A DNA stretch of 64,000 bases from Bacteroidetes oral taxon 274 str. F0058 (GCA_000163695.1 GG774889.1:688515-752514); one strand, 5' to 3'; counted from the first letter of the stretch, positions 43,213 to 51,212 are shown. Notes: generated by a model not told the origin, from the sequence alone. Numbers and translations are program-made.

Positions 43213-43779
43213 ATGGAATTATTGACATTAAGCGAAATCGTTCAATCTATTGTTGAGGAAACCCGAGGGCTCGAACCCGAAATAGCAGACGGTATCACCT
43301 TAAAACAAGTGGATATACCTTTTACTCAGATTGAACTTCTGAAAGAAAAGTTGGGACTGAAAACATTAAATCAAAACTTTATAGATTATATCCTTAAATA
43401 TAACTGGGGTAATTTTGGCTTTCTCGCTTATCAGTTTGGATATAATGATGCTGACGGTTTGAATTGGTTAGTGCAGAGAAATCTTGATTATGAAGGCTTT
43501 ACTGCATTGAAAGAGTGCGGATTTATTATTATTGCCAATGGAGACCCATACACAATATTGTTAGAATGTGTGTCAGGGAAAATTTTCGCTATTGACAGTG
43601 AAACTGATTTGGATAAAAGAATACCCATAGCTGAAAGCTTCGAACAATTGGTTCGAGGTATGGGGACGGGGCAATATGCTTGTTGGAATAAGCAAGAGGC
43701 GGAGTTTATCAAACTTATGGACGGAACGACAAATAGCGAAGGTATGTTATTCTGGCATAGCTTTGTCAGCTATTACTAA
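43213..43779 (+). CDS. SUKH-like immunity protein (array gene 3)
   Basis: The 188-residue protein has LKEKLGLKTLNQNFIDYIL, GFIIIANGDPYTILLE, SGKIFAIDSETD and IAESFEQLVRGM, the order typical of the SUKH superfamily (residues about 50-150). The extra C-terminus (CWNKQEAEFIKLMDG, HSFVSYY) is not recognised. A 19-bp stretch of its 5' coding end recurs at 43799-43817 just past its stop codon, a sign of local duplication. Confidence 0.75.
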   Translation: MELLTLSEIVQSIVEETRGLEPEIADGITLKQVDIPFTQIELLKEKLGLKTLNQNFIDYILKYNWGNFGFLAYQFGYNDADGLNWLVQRNLDYEGFTALKECGFIIIANGDPYTILLECVSGKIFAIDSETDLDKRIPIAESFEQLVRGMGTGQYACWNKQEAEFIKLMDGTTNSEGMLFWHSFVSYY

Positions 43780-43798
43780 TTCCGATTTAGAGACGAAA

Positions 43799-43817
43799 CG
43801 AAATCGTTCAATCTATT
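43799..43817 (+). repeat. 19-bp copy of the 5' end of array gene 3
   Basis: CGAAATCGTTCAATCTATT is identical to 43233-43251. The pair flanks array gene 3 and could be a recombination scar. Confidence 0.8.
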
Positions 43818-43860
43818 ACTCAGCGTACAAAAAATAAACTATTTACAATAACGATAAAAT

Positions 43861-43926
43861 ATGAGCGTATTTCTGTTTTCAACTTATGAATTAGATTCGA
43901 CGGGGGGGGACATCATACGGATATGA
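43861..43926 (+). pseudogene. Short frame with a G8 tract overlapping the next gene
   Basis: ATG at 43861 opens MSVFLFSTYELDSTGGDIIRI and stops at TGA, overlapping the ATG of array gene 4 (43923). The tract is eight G (43902-43909). With nine G the frame would fuse in phase to array gene 4. With seven G it would read STGGTSYGYEQFESD and stop. The peptide looks like the start of a real protein, so it is either a frameshifted relic or a slippage-controlled start. Confidence 0.4.
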
Positions 43927-44372
43927 ACAATTCGAAAGTGATTGATTATGTTGTCGATAACCTAAATGAACTACCTTGGCAGGAAGCACTTGTCAAAAAA
44001 ATAGGATATGATAAGCGTAGAGGCAGAAAAATAAAGATATATCTACGATTTTTCCGTCAGAATAGAATCGAAGAGAATAATCTAAGGTCATATAGCAGAT
44101 TTATGAAGAAAGAAAATTGTTTGATAATAGACCCCATATTCTCATTGAAAAGCTATAATGGTTTGGAGTGCAAGGAATTGTCCGCTAAAATATATGATGA
44201 TGTGTTTCAGTATTTAGAGTTTGCCATAAATAAATATGAAGCTAAATTTGACGACTTTGATTTTCCTTCTTTCTTTAAAATCTTGCTGGAGAGATTTCAA
44301 GACATACGAGCAGGTATATTGCCGCAAGATGAAAATAATCAACTTGAAAAACTTTTAGATGGAATAATATAG
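43923..44372 (+). CDS. Hypothetical immunity-like protein (array gene 4)
   Basis: The 149-residue protein is charged and mainly helical: MNNSKVIDYVVDNLNELPW, KKIGYDKRRGRKIKIYLR, then DPIFSLKSYNGLEC and a helical C-terminus (FPSFFKILLERFQDIRAG). No family is recognised. Its ATG overlaps the stop of the short G8 frame, so translation may depend on that frame. Context suggests an immunity protein. Confidence 0.65.
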   Translation: MNNSKVIDYVVDNLNELPWQEALVKKIGYDKRRGRKIKIYLRFFRQNRIEENNLRSYSRFMKKENCLIIDPIFSLKSYNGLECKELSAKIYDDVFQYLEFAINKYEAKFDDFDFPSFFKILLERFQDIRAGILPQDENNQLEKLLDGII

Positions 44373-44486
44373 TAAGGCAGATGAGGTTGTATTAATCTAA
44401 TCATATTGTCCAGAAGGAAGGAATGACTCTCAGAAATAAGTTGAAAATGGAATGAAGCGAATAAATAAAATATAAAAGTTACTTGT

Positions 44487-44717
44487 ATGATACCATATAC
44501 TACAAACGATGATATAGTCAGATGTAAATCTATCGTAGAACTTGAATTGAAGAAGAATGCTATTGTCGTAAATCCTAAAAAATTGGACGAGCTTACAATT
44601 GATATAATGAATTTGGTCTATGCAAAGGGCGGTAGCTATTCGGACAAAACCATACAGCAGTTCGCACAGGCGTATATAATTCGTTTATTGTCCGATAAGA
44701 GCGGAGAATATCTATAA
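44487..44717 (+). CDS. Small hypothetical protein (array gene 5)
   Basis: The 76-residue protein is helical and soluble (MIPYTTNDDIVRCKSIVELE, LDELTIDIMNLVYAKGGSYSD). No family is recognised. It lies in the same direction as its neighbours with a 114-bp gap before it that holds nothing clear. Confidence 0.55.
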   Translation: MIPYTTNDDIVRCKSIVELELKKNAIVVNPKKLDELTIDIMNLVYAKGGSYSDKTIQQFAQAYIIRLLSDKSGEYL

Positions 44718-44778
44718 AAATTTTCAGAATAAAACGTATAAAATATTTTTAGAGAAGAAAATTTAATTGTAGTTGATT

Positions 44779-45114
44779 ATGAGGATATTGTATGTGAATA
44801 AGAGAAAAATCCTATGTGATTTCGAAAAACTAAGTAATATTTGGCTCGCATCGGAAACTATATTCTTACATCTTGATATTAAGCCCTCCGATATAGAAAT
44901 TATCATTAATGAATTGTTGGAGAAATTACCAAATGATTTAGCCTATTGCATAATGTCCGAAATAGCAGAGTATGAGAATTTAGACGAAACACTGATGAAG
45001 TTAATATATAAAAATGGAGATAAAGGTTGTCGAGCTGCTATTTGTTTGCGTAGCGACTTATCGCAAGAATTAAAAGAATGCTACAAAAAATTCGATGATA
45101 GCGATATGGTTTAG
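44779..45114 (+). CDS. Hypothetical helical protein (array gene 6)
   Basis: The 111-residue protein has a helix-rich pattern with one HEAT-like turn (CRAAICLRSDLSQELKECY). The ATG at 44779 is preferred to the TTG two codons earlier. No family is recognised; an immunity role is suggested only by context. Confidence 0.6.
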   Translation: MRILYVNKRKILCDFEKLSNIWLASETIFLHLDIKPSDIEIIINELLEKLPNDLAYCIMSEIAEYENLDETLMKLIYKNGDKGCRAAICLRSDLSQELKECYKKFDDSDMV

Positions 45115-45132
45115 ATAATGGAGCGTTAAAAT

Positions 45133-45744
45133 ATGGAAAAAGTAAGAGATTGTCAGCTGTTTATGACGACAAAAGACGAGAAAGTGTTTTGTGAGGCTTT
45201 GAGGCAGTTTGATTCCAATATCTGTTTTTTAGATACGAAGCCATCTTTTGATTCAGACATCGATAAACGTTTGGTTTGCGATGTTACCGAATTGAATAGT
45301 GAGTTTTTCTCCATCGTCAATCTTGGATTAATCAGTCGGGAAGAATTGAGTCGTCGTTATAAAAAACGCAACGGATATTACCATTTCTATCAGCTTGGGC
45401 GGGCACAAATGCAATTCTTGCGTTCATTCCCCGATGTAAACGTAAAAGGTTGTTTGCAACACGGAAGGATAGCAGATTCGTATGATACAGAAGATGATGA
45501 AGAAAAAAAATGGAAAAACAAAGTTTACAGTATTCTAAAGAAAATAGGTCAGAAAGTGTATTGGTACTACACCTTACCCGATGGGACAAGAGAAATATCA
45601 ACAAAGCCACAGAATAATCTGATTGCACTTCCTGATGCTGTTGTAAGCTATAATGGTAGATGGGGAAATTTTATGATTCACAACCGAGCTATGTTTGTCC
45701 CCCAAGGGATTGCTATTGATGAACTAAGTAATATTCCAATTTAG
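45133..45744 (+). CDS. Hypothetical protein (array gene 7)
   Basis: The 203-residue soluble protein contains LFMTTKDEKVFCEALRQF, RKRNGYYHFYQLGRAQMQFL (written KRNGYYHFYQLGRAQ), a Lys/Glu/Asp-rich middle (EDDEEKKWKNK), then QKVYWYYTLPDGTRE and FMIHNRAMFVPQGI. I do not recognise the family. It starts 18 bp after array gene 6. Context suggests immunity. Confidence 0.6.
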   Translation: MEKVRDCQLFMTTKDEKVFCEALRQFDSNICFLDTKPSFDSDIDKRLVCDVTELNSEFFSIVNLGLISREELSRRYKKRNGYYHFYQLGRAQMQFLRSFPDVNVKGCLQHGRIADSYDTEDDEEKKWKNKVYSILKKIGQKVYWYYTLPDGTREISTKPQNNLIALPDAVVSYNGRWGNFMIHNRAMFVPQGIAIDELSNIPI

Positions 45745-45846
45745 TGACATAAATATAAATCGCGCCAAGATGCGATAAGATTATCCGATAATACAAGCAA
45801 TGACAAAAACAATTAAGCATTGATATAGACTATAAAAAATGTGATT

Positions 45847-46368
45847 ATGAACTTTAAGAAGTTGTCGAAACAAGAAATAGAGGGAAGATTAAATAAAAGA
45901 AAGGCAGAAATAAAGAATACGAATAAACTGCCGCCACTGAATACGCCTTATTTGTCTTTTATATCGAAGTACGAAGGAGTAGAAATAACTCCCGATATTA
46001 AAATTTTCGGATATGAGGAAGCACTAAAGGAGAATCGCTATTTAGCAGCCAATTACCCTGTCATTAGCCAAATAGTGTGGATGATAGGCATAACAGGACA
46101 AGGCGATGAATGGTTTATACACAAAAATAACAGTAACATTCTATTTTACGACCATGATCAGGGAGAATATTCCGACATTACACAGTTTGTAAGTTTGAAT
46201 ATTGAATTCTTTGATTTTTTGCAAATGGCTTTTTTGTATCAAGACTTAGAAAATCTATTGGATAAAGAGGATAACATAGATAAAATCCCAATAAATACTT
46301 TTATTACAACAATCAACTCGATATATCCTAATTTATACGAACTGTATCCATTTAGATATTTAGAGTGA
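45847..46368 (+). CDS. SUKH-like immunity protein (array gene 8)
   Basis: The 173-residue protein has a proline-rich lead (KLPPLNTPYLSFI), then ITPDIKIFGYEEAL, VWMIGITGQGDEWFIH and ILFYDHDQGEYSDITQF, ending in FDFLQMAFLYQD. This is the SUKH core order. The ATG at 45847 is preferred to the GTG two codons upstream. About 220 bp follow before the next gene, including a relic at 46390-46503. Confidence 0.72.
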   Translation: MNFKKLSKQEIEGRLNKRKAEIKNTNKLPPLNTPYLSFISKYEGVEITPDIKIFGYEEALKENRYLAANYPVISQIVWMIGITGQGDEWFIHKNNSNILFYDHDQGEYSDITQFVSLNIEFFDFLQMAFLYQDLENLLDKEDNIDKIPINTFITTINSIYPNLYELYPFRYLE

Positions 46369-46389
46369 AATATGCAATTTATTTATTGA

Positions 46390-46503
46390 GGCGGTTTTTG
46401 TGATGATTTGAGAGGATATGTAGCAAAACGACAGGGGAGCGTTGCGGGTAAAAATAATGTTCCGTGCGTGGCAATGGAGGCTGATAGTAGTAGAATGAAA
46501 TAA
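46390..46503 (+). pseudogene. Possible toxin C-terminal relic between immunity genes
   Basis: A stop-free frame without start codon reads GGFCDDLRGYVAKRQGS, VAGKNNVPCVAMEADSS and RMK, then TAA. The Gly-Gly beginning and the composition recall the C-terminal tips of polymorphic toxins, which start at a Gly-rich junction. Family identity is not proven. Immunity genes usually follow such tips directly. Confidence 0.3.
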
Positions 46504-46585
46504 AAATCTAAGAACACTTATTAATATAAATGGATAGTTCGTTTTTTATCTATCCCCAAATTATCAATGAGTCTCACATAAAAGT

Positions 46586-46879
46586 ATGGATGTCATTAAT
46601 ATAAAAAATCATTTCTACAAGGCATTACGCCTTTTAGATCTTGGAGAGACGGAGAGAGCCTCCGGTATCTTGGAAGAAATAGTAATCGAGGCGGATAAAG
46701 CACAGGATAGTCTTTTCTTCATTCGGGCAAACTGTGTCTTAGGCGAGTTATTATTCTCGAATGGTAAATTCGAAGAAGCTAAGCGGCATTTGACGCAAGT
46801 AATAGACACCCCTTATGAAGACGATGTTGTAGACTATGAGAAAGCCATTGCAACCGATATTTTAAGTAAAATAAAATGA
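46586..46879 (+). CDS. TPR-like small protein (array gene 9)
   Basis: The 97-residue protein has two TPR-type helix pairs: HFYKALRLLDLGETERASGIL and CVLGELLFSNGKFEEAKRHL (key residues L, G, A and Y/F positions). Its stop overlaps the next ATG by 4 bp (ATGA), so both are translated together. The last 34 bp are partly repeated at 47336-47369. Confidence 0.7.
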   Translation: MDVINIKNHFYKALRLLDLGETERASGILEEIVIEADKAQDSLFFIRANCVLGELLFSNGKFEEAKRHLTQVIDTPYEDDVVDYEKAIATDILSKIK

Positions 46880-47292
46880 AAGATATTGCAAAAGATGAAA
46901 AATATTCTGAATTGATTGAAGCTATTGATCTTTTTGAACTTAAAGATGAGGTGGTAGAAATTCGGGATAGACAAAAAGATAGGCTTATAACGGATATTAT
47001 GAGAAAATTTGTTGTTGGGAATCCGAGAGTATGGTGGTTAGCTTTCAAGAAGACTCCTAAGAATTTCTCTTTTGACGATGAATTTCAATATAAAAGAATT
47101 AACAATTTCTTTAACAATGATGAACAATGCTATTTTATAACAGAGTTAGACTCTATTCATATATTCAAGGCATCAGTTAGAAATATAATTAGAATAATAG
47201 GAGAATGTTCGTTTTTTGAGTATTATGTTTTAGACTTAGGATTGGATAAATTACTGTGTGAGACAGAACATGGTGATTTACTTTTTTTATAG
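46876..47292 (+). CDS. DUF6756-like protein (array gene 10)
   Basis: The 138-residue protein ends in FFEYYVLDLGLDKLLCETEHGDLLF and has RVWWLAFKKTPKNFSF in the middle (given in parts: FFEYYVLDLGLDKLLCE, GDLLF). This resembles DUF6756 proteins, small proteins of unknown role often found beside SUKH genes. It overlaps array gene 9 by 4 bp. The assignment rests on pattern memory and is moderate. Confidence 0.65.
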   Translation: MKDIAKDEKYSELIEAIDLFELKDEVVEIRDRQKDRLITDIMRKFVVGNPRVWWLAFKKTPKNFSFDDEFQYKRINNFFNNDEQCYFITELDSIHIFKASVRNIIRIIGECSFFEYYVLDLGLDKLLCETEHGDLLFL

Positions 47293-47335
47293 GTAGGTTC
47301 TATAAAATTATTACTGTTCTATAAAAAAACAGAAA

Positions 47336-47369
47336 CATTGCAACCGATATTTTGAACACAATAAAATGA
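47336..47369 (+). repeat. Partial copy of the end of array gene 9
   Basis: cattgcaaccgatatttt plus ataaaatgaaa.atattg match 46846-46888. The tail of array gene 9 and the start of gene 10 are echoed just before array gene 11, so the array seems to have grown by cassette duplication. Confidence 0.7.
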
Positions 47370-47776
47370 AATATATTGTAAATAAAATAGTAATCCTCCT
47401 GAATAATAATCACGGAGTCGATTCGAAAGATATTACTGTAATAGAAGAGCGATTGAATGCCGCTTTTCCCCAAGATTACATCACTCTCTTGCAGTGGAGT
47501 AACGGTGGCGAAGGATATGTTGGCCAGAACTATATATCGCTCTGGAAGTTTGAAGACCTACCTGCACTCAATAAAGAGTACCAAATTCAAAAATATCTTT
47601 CCGAAAAGTTTTTAGGGATTGGCACAGATGGCGGAGGGATTTGCTACGGGTTTTGTTTGGACAAAAATTATTCGATATTCAAATGTTCTCTTGGCGACTT
47701 GGATATTAATGAAGTTGTCATAATCGCTAAATCAACAAAAGATTTTTTTAAGAAAGCAATGATGGAGAAATTATAA
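47366..47776 (+). CDS. SUKH (SMI1/KNR4) family immunity-like protein (array gene 11)
   Basis: The 136-residue protein carries FPQDYITLLQWSNGGEGYVG, FLGIGTDGGGICYGFCLD and EVVIIAKSTKDFFKKAM, the SUKH group 1 order. It is the last gene of the array. It ends 69 bp before the convergent GT4 gene, with two ACCTCnGAGGT dyads in between. Confidence 0.85.
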   Translation: MKYIVNKIVILLNNNHGVDSKDITVIEERLNAAFPQDYITLLQWSNGGEGYVGQNYISLWKFEDLPALNKEYQIQKYLSEKFLGIGTDGGGICYGFCLDKNYSIFKCSLGDLDINEVVIIAKSTKDFFKKAMMEKL

Positions 47777-47802
47777 TTTCTTCATCGTTGGGCAGAATAA
47801 GT

Positions 47803-47838
47803 TTACCTCTGAGGTGAACTAATTTACCTCCGAGGTGA
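47803..47838. repeat. Two ACCTC-N-GAGGT dyads spaced 21 bp
   Basis: Dyads at 47805-47815 and 47826-47836 are each flanked by TTT and GAA. They lie between convergent 3' ends. The 21-bp spacing places them on the same DNA face. The GAGGTGAA half-site recurs at 62.5-62.7 kb. Confidence 0.65.
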
Positions 47839-47844
47839 ACTCAC

Positions 47845-49107
47845 TTAGCTCCTAGCTAAATTGTCCCCAAGCAGTCGGTCGTAGATGGCTCTGACCTTTT
47901 GTCCCGCATACTCCCAGCGGATAGTGTCGACCTCGGCAAGCCCGTTGCGGTGCAATGCCTCGTACATAGCAGGGTATTTCACTATGGCGTGTATGTAGTC
48001 TGCCATCGTCTGTATGTCCCAATAGTCGGTCTTGATGGCGTGGTGCAGTATCTCGGCACAACCGCTCTGTTTGCTTATGATAGTCGGCGTACCGCACTGC
48101 ATCGCCTCCAGCGGCGATATGCCGAACGGCTCGCTTACCGAGGGCATCATATAGACGTCGCTTTGGGCAAGCATATCGTATACGTCGTCTCCTTTGAGGA
48201 AGCCCGTGAAATGAAATCTGTCGGCTATCCCCTTGTGAGCAGCGAGTCTTATCATTTCGTCCATCTTATCGCCCGACCCCGCCATAACGAACCGTACGCC
48301 TTTGGTCTTTTGCAATACGGTAGAAGCCACCTCTACGAAATACTCGGGTCCCTTTTGCATCGTTATCCTGCCCAGAAATGTTACTATCTTGTCCTTGCGG
48401 GGTTTCTTGTGGAGTCTGTCTGCACACGCCAGCGGCATAACGGCGTTGTGTACCGTCGTAACCTTATCAGGCGATATGTTGTACTTCTCTATGACGGTCT
48501 TTCGGGTGAGGTTGCTGACGGTGATGATATGGTCTGCCGAGTCCATACCCTGTTTCTCGATACGGTATACTTCGGGGTTTACCCGCCCGCGGCTGCGGTC
48601 GTAGTCTGTGGCGTGGACGTGTATTACAAGCGGTCTGCCCGATATGTTTTTGGCAAAAATACCCGCAGGATATGTCAGCCAGTCGTGCGAATGTATTATG
48701 TCGAACTCCAACGAATGAGCCAAAACACTCGCCACCGCCTCGTAGTTGTATATCTCCTCGAACAAATTCGACGGATAGATGCCCGAAAACTCCACGCAAC
48801 CGATGTCGTTTACCCCGATACGTGTAAAGTCGTATCGTATGCCGCTGCGGAAGCGAAAATATTCGTCGGCATTGCTCGTGCGTTCCATAGCGTATTCGTA
48901 CGAAATATCACGCCACACTATCGGCACCGAATTGGCACCTATTATGCGGAGAAAACTCGTGTCTTCGTCGCCGTGAGGCTTGGGGATAACGAACGTTATC
49001 TGCATATCTTTCTGTACAGCCATACCTTTGGTAAGCCCGTAGCTTGCCGTGCCGAGTCCTCCGAGTATATGGGGCGGAAACTCCCAACCAAACATCAGTG
49101 CTTTCAT
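47845..49107 (-). CDS. GT4-family glycosyltransferase, glycogen-type operon
   Basis: The 420-residue GT-B protein has the N-terminal GWEFPPHILGGLGTASYGL, HSHDWLTYPAG and the C-terminal VTFLGRITMQKGPEYFVEVA (shown as FLGRITMQKGPEYF), and the E-x7-E motif in SEPFGISPLEAMQCGTP. It probably extends an alpha-glucan from a nucleotide sugar, in view of its overlap by 4 bp with the debranching enzyme gene. In Bacteroides a GH57 amylase gene follows; here the immunity-like array follows. Confidence 0.9.
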   Translation of the reverse strand: MKALMFGWEFPPHILGGLGTASYGLTKGMAVQKDMQITFVIPKPHGDEDTSFLRIIGANSVPIVWRDISYEYAMERTSNADEYFRFRSGIRYDFTRIGVNDIGCVEFSGIYPSNLFEEIYNYEAVASVLAHSLEFDIIHSHDWLTYPAGIFAKNISGRPLVIHVHATDYDRSRGRVNPEVYRIEKQGMDSADHIITVSNLTRKTVIEKYNISPDKVTTVHNAVMPLACADRLHKKPRKDKIVTFLGRITMQKGPEYFVEVASTVLQKTKGVRFVMAGSGDKMDEMIRLAAHKGIADRFHFTGFLKGDDVYDMLAQSDVYMMPSVSEPFGISPLEAMQCGTPTIISKQSGCAEILHHAIKTDYWDIQTMADYIHAIVKYPAMYEALHRNGLAEVDTIRWEYAGQKVRAIYDRLLGDNLARS

Positions 49108-51056
49108 CGTTGTTGTGTGTCGTTGTTTTCGTTATTTATAATCCGTACTATACGCAGTATCTCTGCAACAGTCGGAGCGTAGCTCATTCCGCCGTGTCCT
49201 TTGAACGGCGGGTTGCCGTCGTAGAGCTCCGACAGTGTGCCGACGGTCAGCTCGGTCAGTTCGTTCTCGTAGCCTGCAAAGAAGCGACGAAGAAATTGTG
49301 CGGCACTGTTTTTGTATACCTTCATATATGCGTCGGCGTACGCCCCAGACAGAAATGGCCACACCGGTCCGTTGTGGTAGTTGTGATTGCGTTCGTACAT
49401 TCCGCCGACGTAGTTAGGGCGATACATACCGCTCTTGGGGCTTAACGAACGAAGCCCTTTTACCGTCAGCAACTCGCGTGTGATGATGTCGAGTACCGAT
49501 TTCTGTTGTTTTGCATCGAGGGGCGAATAGGGCAACGACACGGCAAAAATCATATTCGGACGTACCTCCACATCGCGGTAAGCGCCGTCGATATAGTCGT
49601 ACAGATATGTGCCGTTCCAGAAGTTGTCCACAAAGGCACTGCCCGTGTGCGATGCACGATACGCAAGCCTGTCGGCAACGCTGTTGTCGCCCATAGCCGA
49701 TGCTATTTTCGCTCCGAAGCAGAGTGCATTGTACCAAAGAGCATTGAACTCTACGATATAGCCCGTTCGAGGTGTTATAGGCTGTCGGTTTTCGGTAGCG
49801 TTCATCCAAGTGGCAGCTACCGTAGTACCGCCGGTATAGAGCAGACCGTTGTCGTGAACGAAGAGGTTTGGGTGTTTCTGTTTTTCGATGAAATCTATTA
49901 CTTCCAGCATAAGCCTGCCATACTTTGCCGCAGCCTGCTCTACGGAGGTATATATGGCATATTGCTGAATATTCCACATAAACCACAGTGGACAGTCGGG
50001 GACGTACGTCTCTATGTAGTCGGTCGAATAGTCGTTGCCGCTTATGTAGTCTGCCGCCATTTTGGTCATCGTGGCAAACATACGCTCGAACCCGTCGATA
50101 TTGCCGACGCTGAGGGTCGCTCCGGGCAACGACAGCAGTGCGTCGCGCACCCTGAAAGTAAACCACGGGTAACCGGCAACAATATAGAGGTCGCCGTTCT
50201 TTTCGACAAAAAACTGTTCGGCTGCGTTTACGAGGCAGTTCTCGAAAGAGTCGTTCGGCTTGGTCTGTTTCAGCTCACGGTTGAAGAGGCTTTTTATCGT
50301 TCGGGGGTTAATGTCTTTTGTGCCTGCTGCGAACACTACCGACTCGCCACTCTGCATAGTCAACTCGAAGTATCCGGGAGCGAACAAATCCTCTTTGTAG
50401 TATAAGCCGCGTTCCTGCTCTTTGGGGTATTCCACACTTTTGTTCCAAGCGGGCAGGTATACGAATTTGCTCTTTTTACTCGTCTGCATAGCAAGCTGCG
50501 GGTATTTGTCGTACAGACAGAACGCTACTCCGTTCTCTACATTGGAGAAGTCTTTGCGGATACGATTGTTTTCGTAGGTAAGGAAATGTATGCCTCTGAA
50601 CGCCAAAAGCGGTTTCAGGCGTAATGTCGTATGCGAGTGAGCCTCAAGCAGCGTATAACGTATCAGTACTCTGTCTTCGTCTTCCACCAGCAGTCGCTCT
50701 TTTTTCAGTATCACGCCGCCGACGCGGTATATCGTCGTGGGTACCGTATCCACGTGAAATTCTCTGATATACTTGTGTCCGCCAGGTGCGAAACAGTCGG
50801 GTCCGTACTTGTGTATGCCCAGATTGAACTCCGCACCGTACTGAACGACAGTCTCGTCGAGCGACGACAACAATACGTGGTTGTAGCCGTCTACCTCAGG
50901 CACGGGAGTCACCAAATAACCGTGATACTTGCGAGTATTGCAGTCTACTACCGACGAACTCATATACGAACCGTTCCTGTTTGTCCGCAGAAATTCTTTC
51001 GATAGCGACTTTTCGAGATTCATCAGCACCGTACGGTCGAATTTTAAGTAACTCAT
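49104..51056 (-). CDS. Glycogen debranching enzyme (amylo-alpha-1,6-glucosidase)
   Basis: The protein has 650 residues from the ATG at 51056. The N-terminal domain (about 1-230) includes LRTNRNGSYMSSSVVDCNTRKYHG (given as NRNGSY and RKYHG) and LDETVVQYGAEFNLG. The C-terminal alpha/alpha barrel includes AGYPWFTFRVRDALL, YTGGTTVAATWMNA and GPVWPFLSGAYADA. It hydrolyses alpha-1,6 branches of glycogen. The start is set by the promoter at 51081-51088, which excludes a 22-codon upstream extension. It shares a 4-bp overlap with the GT4 gene. Confidence 0.94.
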   Translation of the reverse strand: MSYLKFDRTVLMNLEKSLSKEFLRTNRNGSYMSSSVVDCNTRKYHGYLVTPVPEVDGYNHVLLSSLDETVVQYGAEFNLGIHKYGPDCFAPGGHKYIREFHVDTVPTTIYRVGGVILKKERLLVEDEDRVLIRYTLLEAHSHTTLRLKPLLAFRGIHFLTYENNRIRKDFSNVENGVAFCLYDKYPQLAMQTSKKSKFVYLPAWNKSVEYPKEQERGLYYKEDLFAPGYFELTMQSGESVVFAAGTKDINPRTIKSLFNRELKQTKPNDSFENCLVNAAEQFFVEKNGDLYIVAGYPWFTFRVRDALLSLPGATLSVGNIDGFERMFATMTKMAADYISGNDYSTDYIETYVPDCPLWFMWNIQQYAIYTSVEQAAAKYGRLMLEVIDFIEKQKHPNLFVHDNGLLYTGGTTVAATWMNATENRQPITPRTGYIVEFNALWYNALCFGAKIASAMGDNSVADRLAYRASHTGSAFVDNFWNGTYLYDYIDGAYRDVEVRPNMIFAVSLPYSPLDAKQQKSVLDIITRELLTVKGLRSLSPKSGMYRPNYVGGMYERNHNYHNGPVWPFLSGAYADAYMKVYKNSAAQFLRRFFAGYENELTELTVGTLSELYDGNPPFKGHGGMSYAPTVAEILRIVRIINNENNDTQQR

Positions 51057-51080
51057 AGCAATAACCTGTGAAATTTTTAC

Positions 51081-51088
51081 CAAAGGTA
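51081..51088 (-). promoter_or_regulatory. Bacteroidota -7 promoter element (TACCTTTG) of the glycogen operon
   Basis: It is an exact TAnnTTTG match on the minus strand, 25 bp before the ATG at 51056. Confidence 0.55.
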
Positions 51089-51152
51089 TCAAAAAAATAT
51101 CAGACGACAAAAGAATATCCACATAAACTCAGAAAAACTCAGAAAATTTAAT

Positions 51153-51160
51153 TAATTTTG
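51153..51160 (+). promoter_or_regulatory. -7 promoter element (TAATTTTG) of the cytidylate-kinase-like gene
   Basis: It matches TAnnTTTG, 53 bp before the ATG. Confidence 0.4.
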
Positions 51161-51212
51161 CTCGAAAAATCAGCAATATTTTTAGTCAAATAATTTTGTC
51201 ATAATGAAATAA

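Noticed and set aside
47899..49182. Long antisense open frame opposite the GT4 gene (over 400 codons)
   Set aside because: It mirrors a clearly conserved gene, has no recognisable domain, and its composition (Arg, His, Tyr-rich) is that of an opposite-strand shadow.
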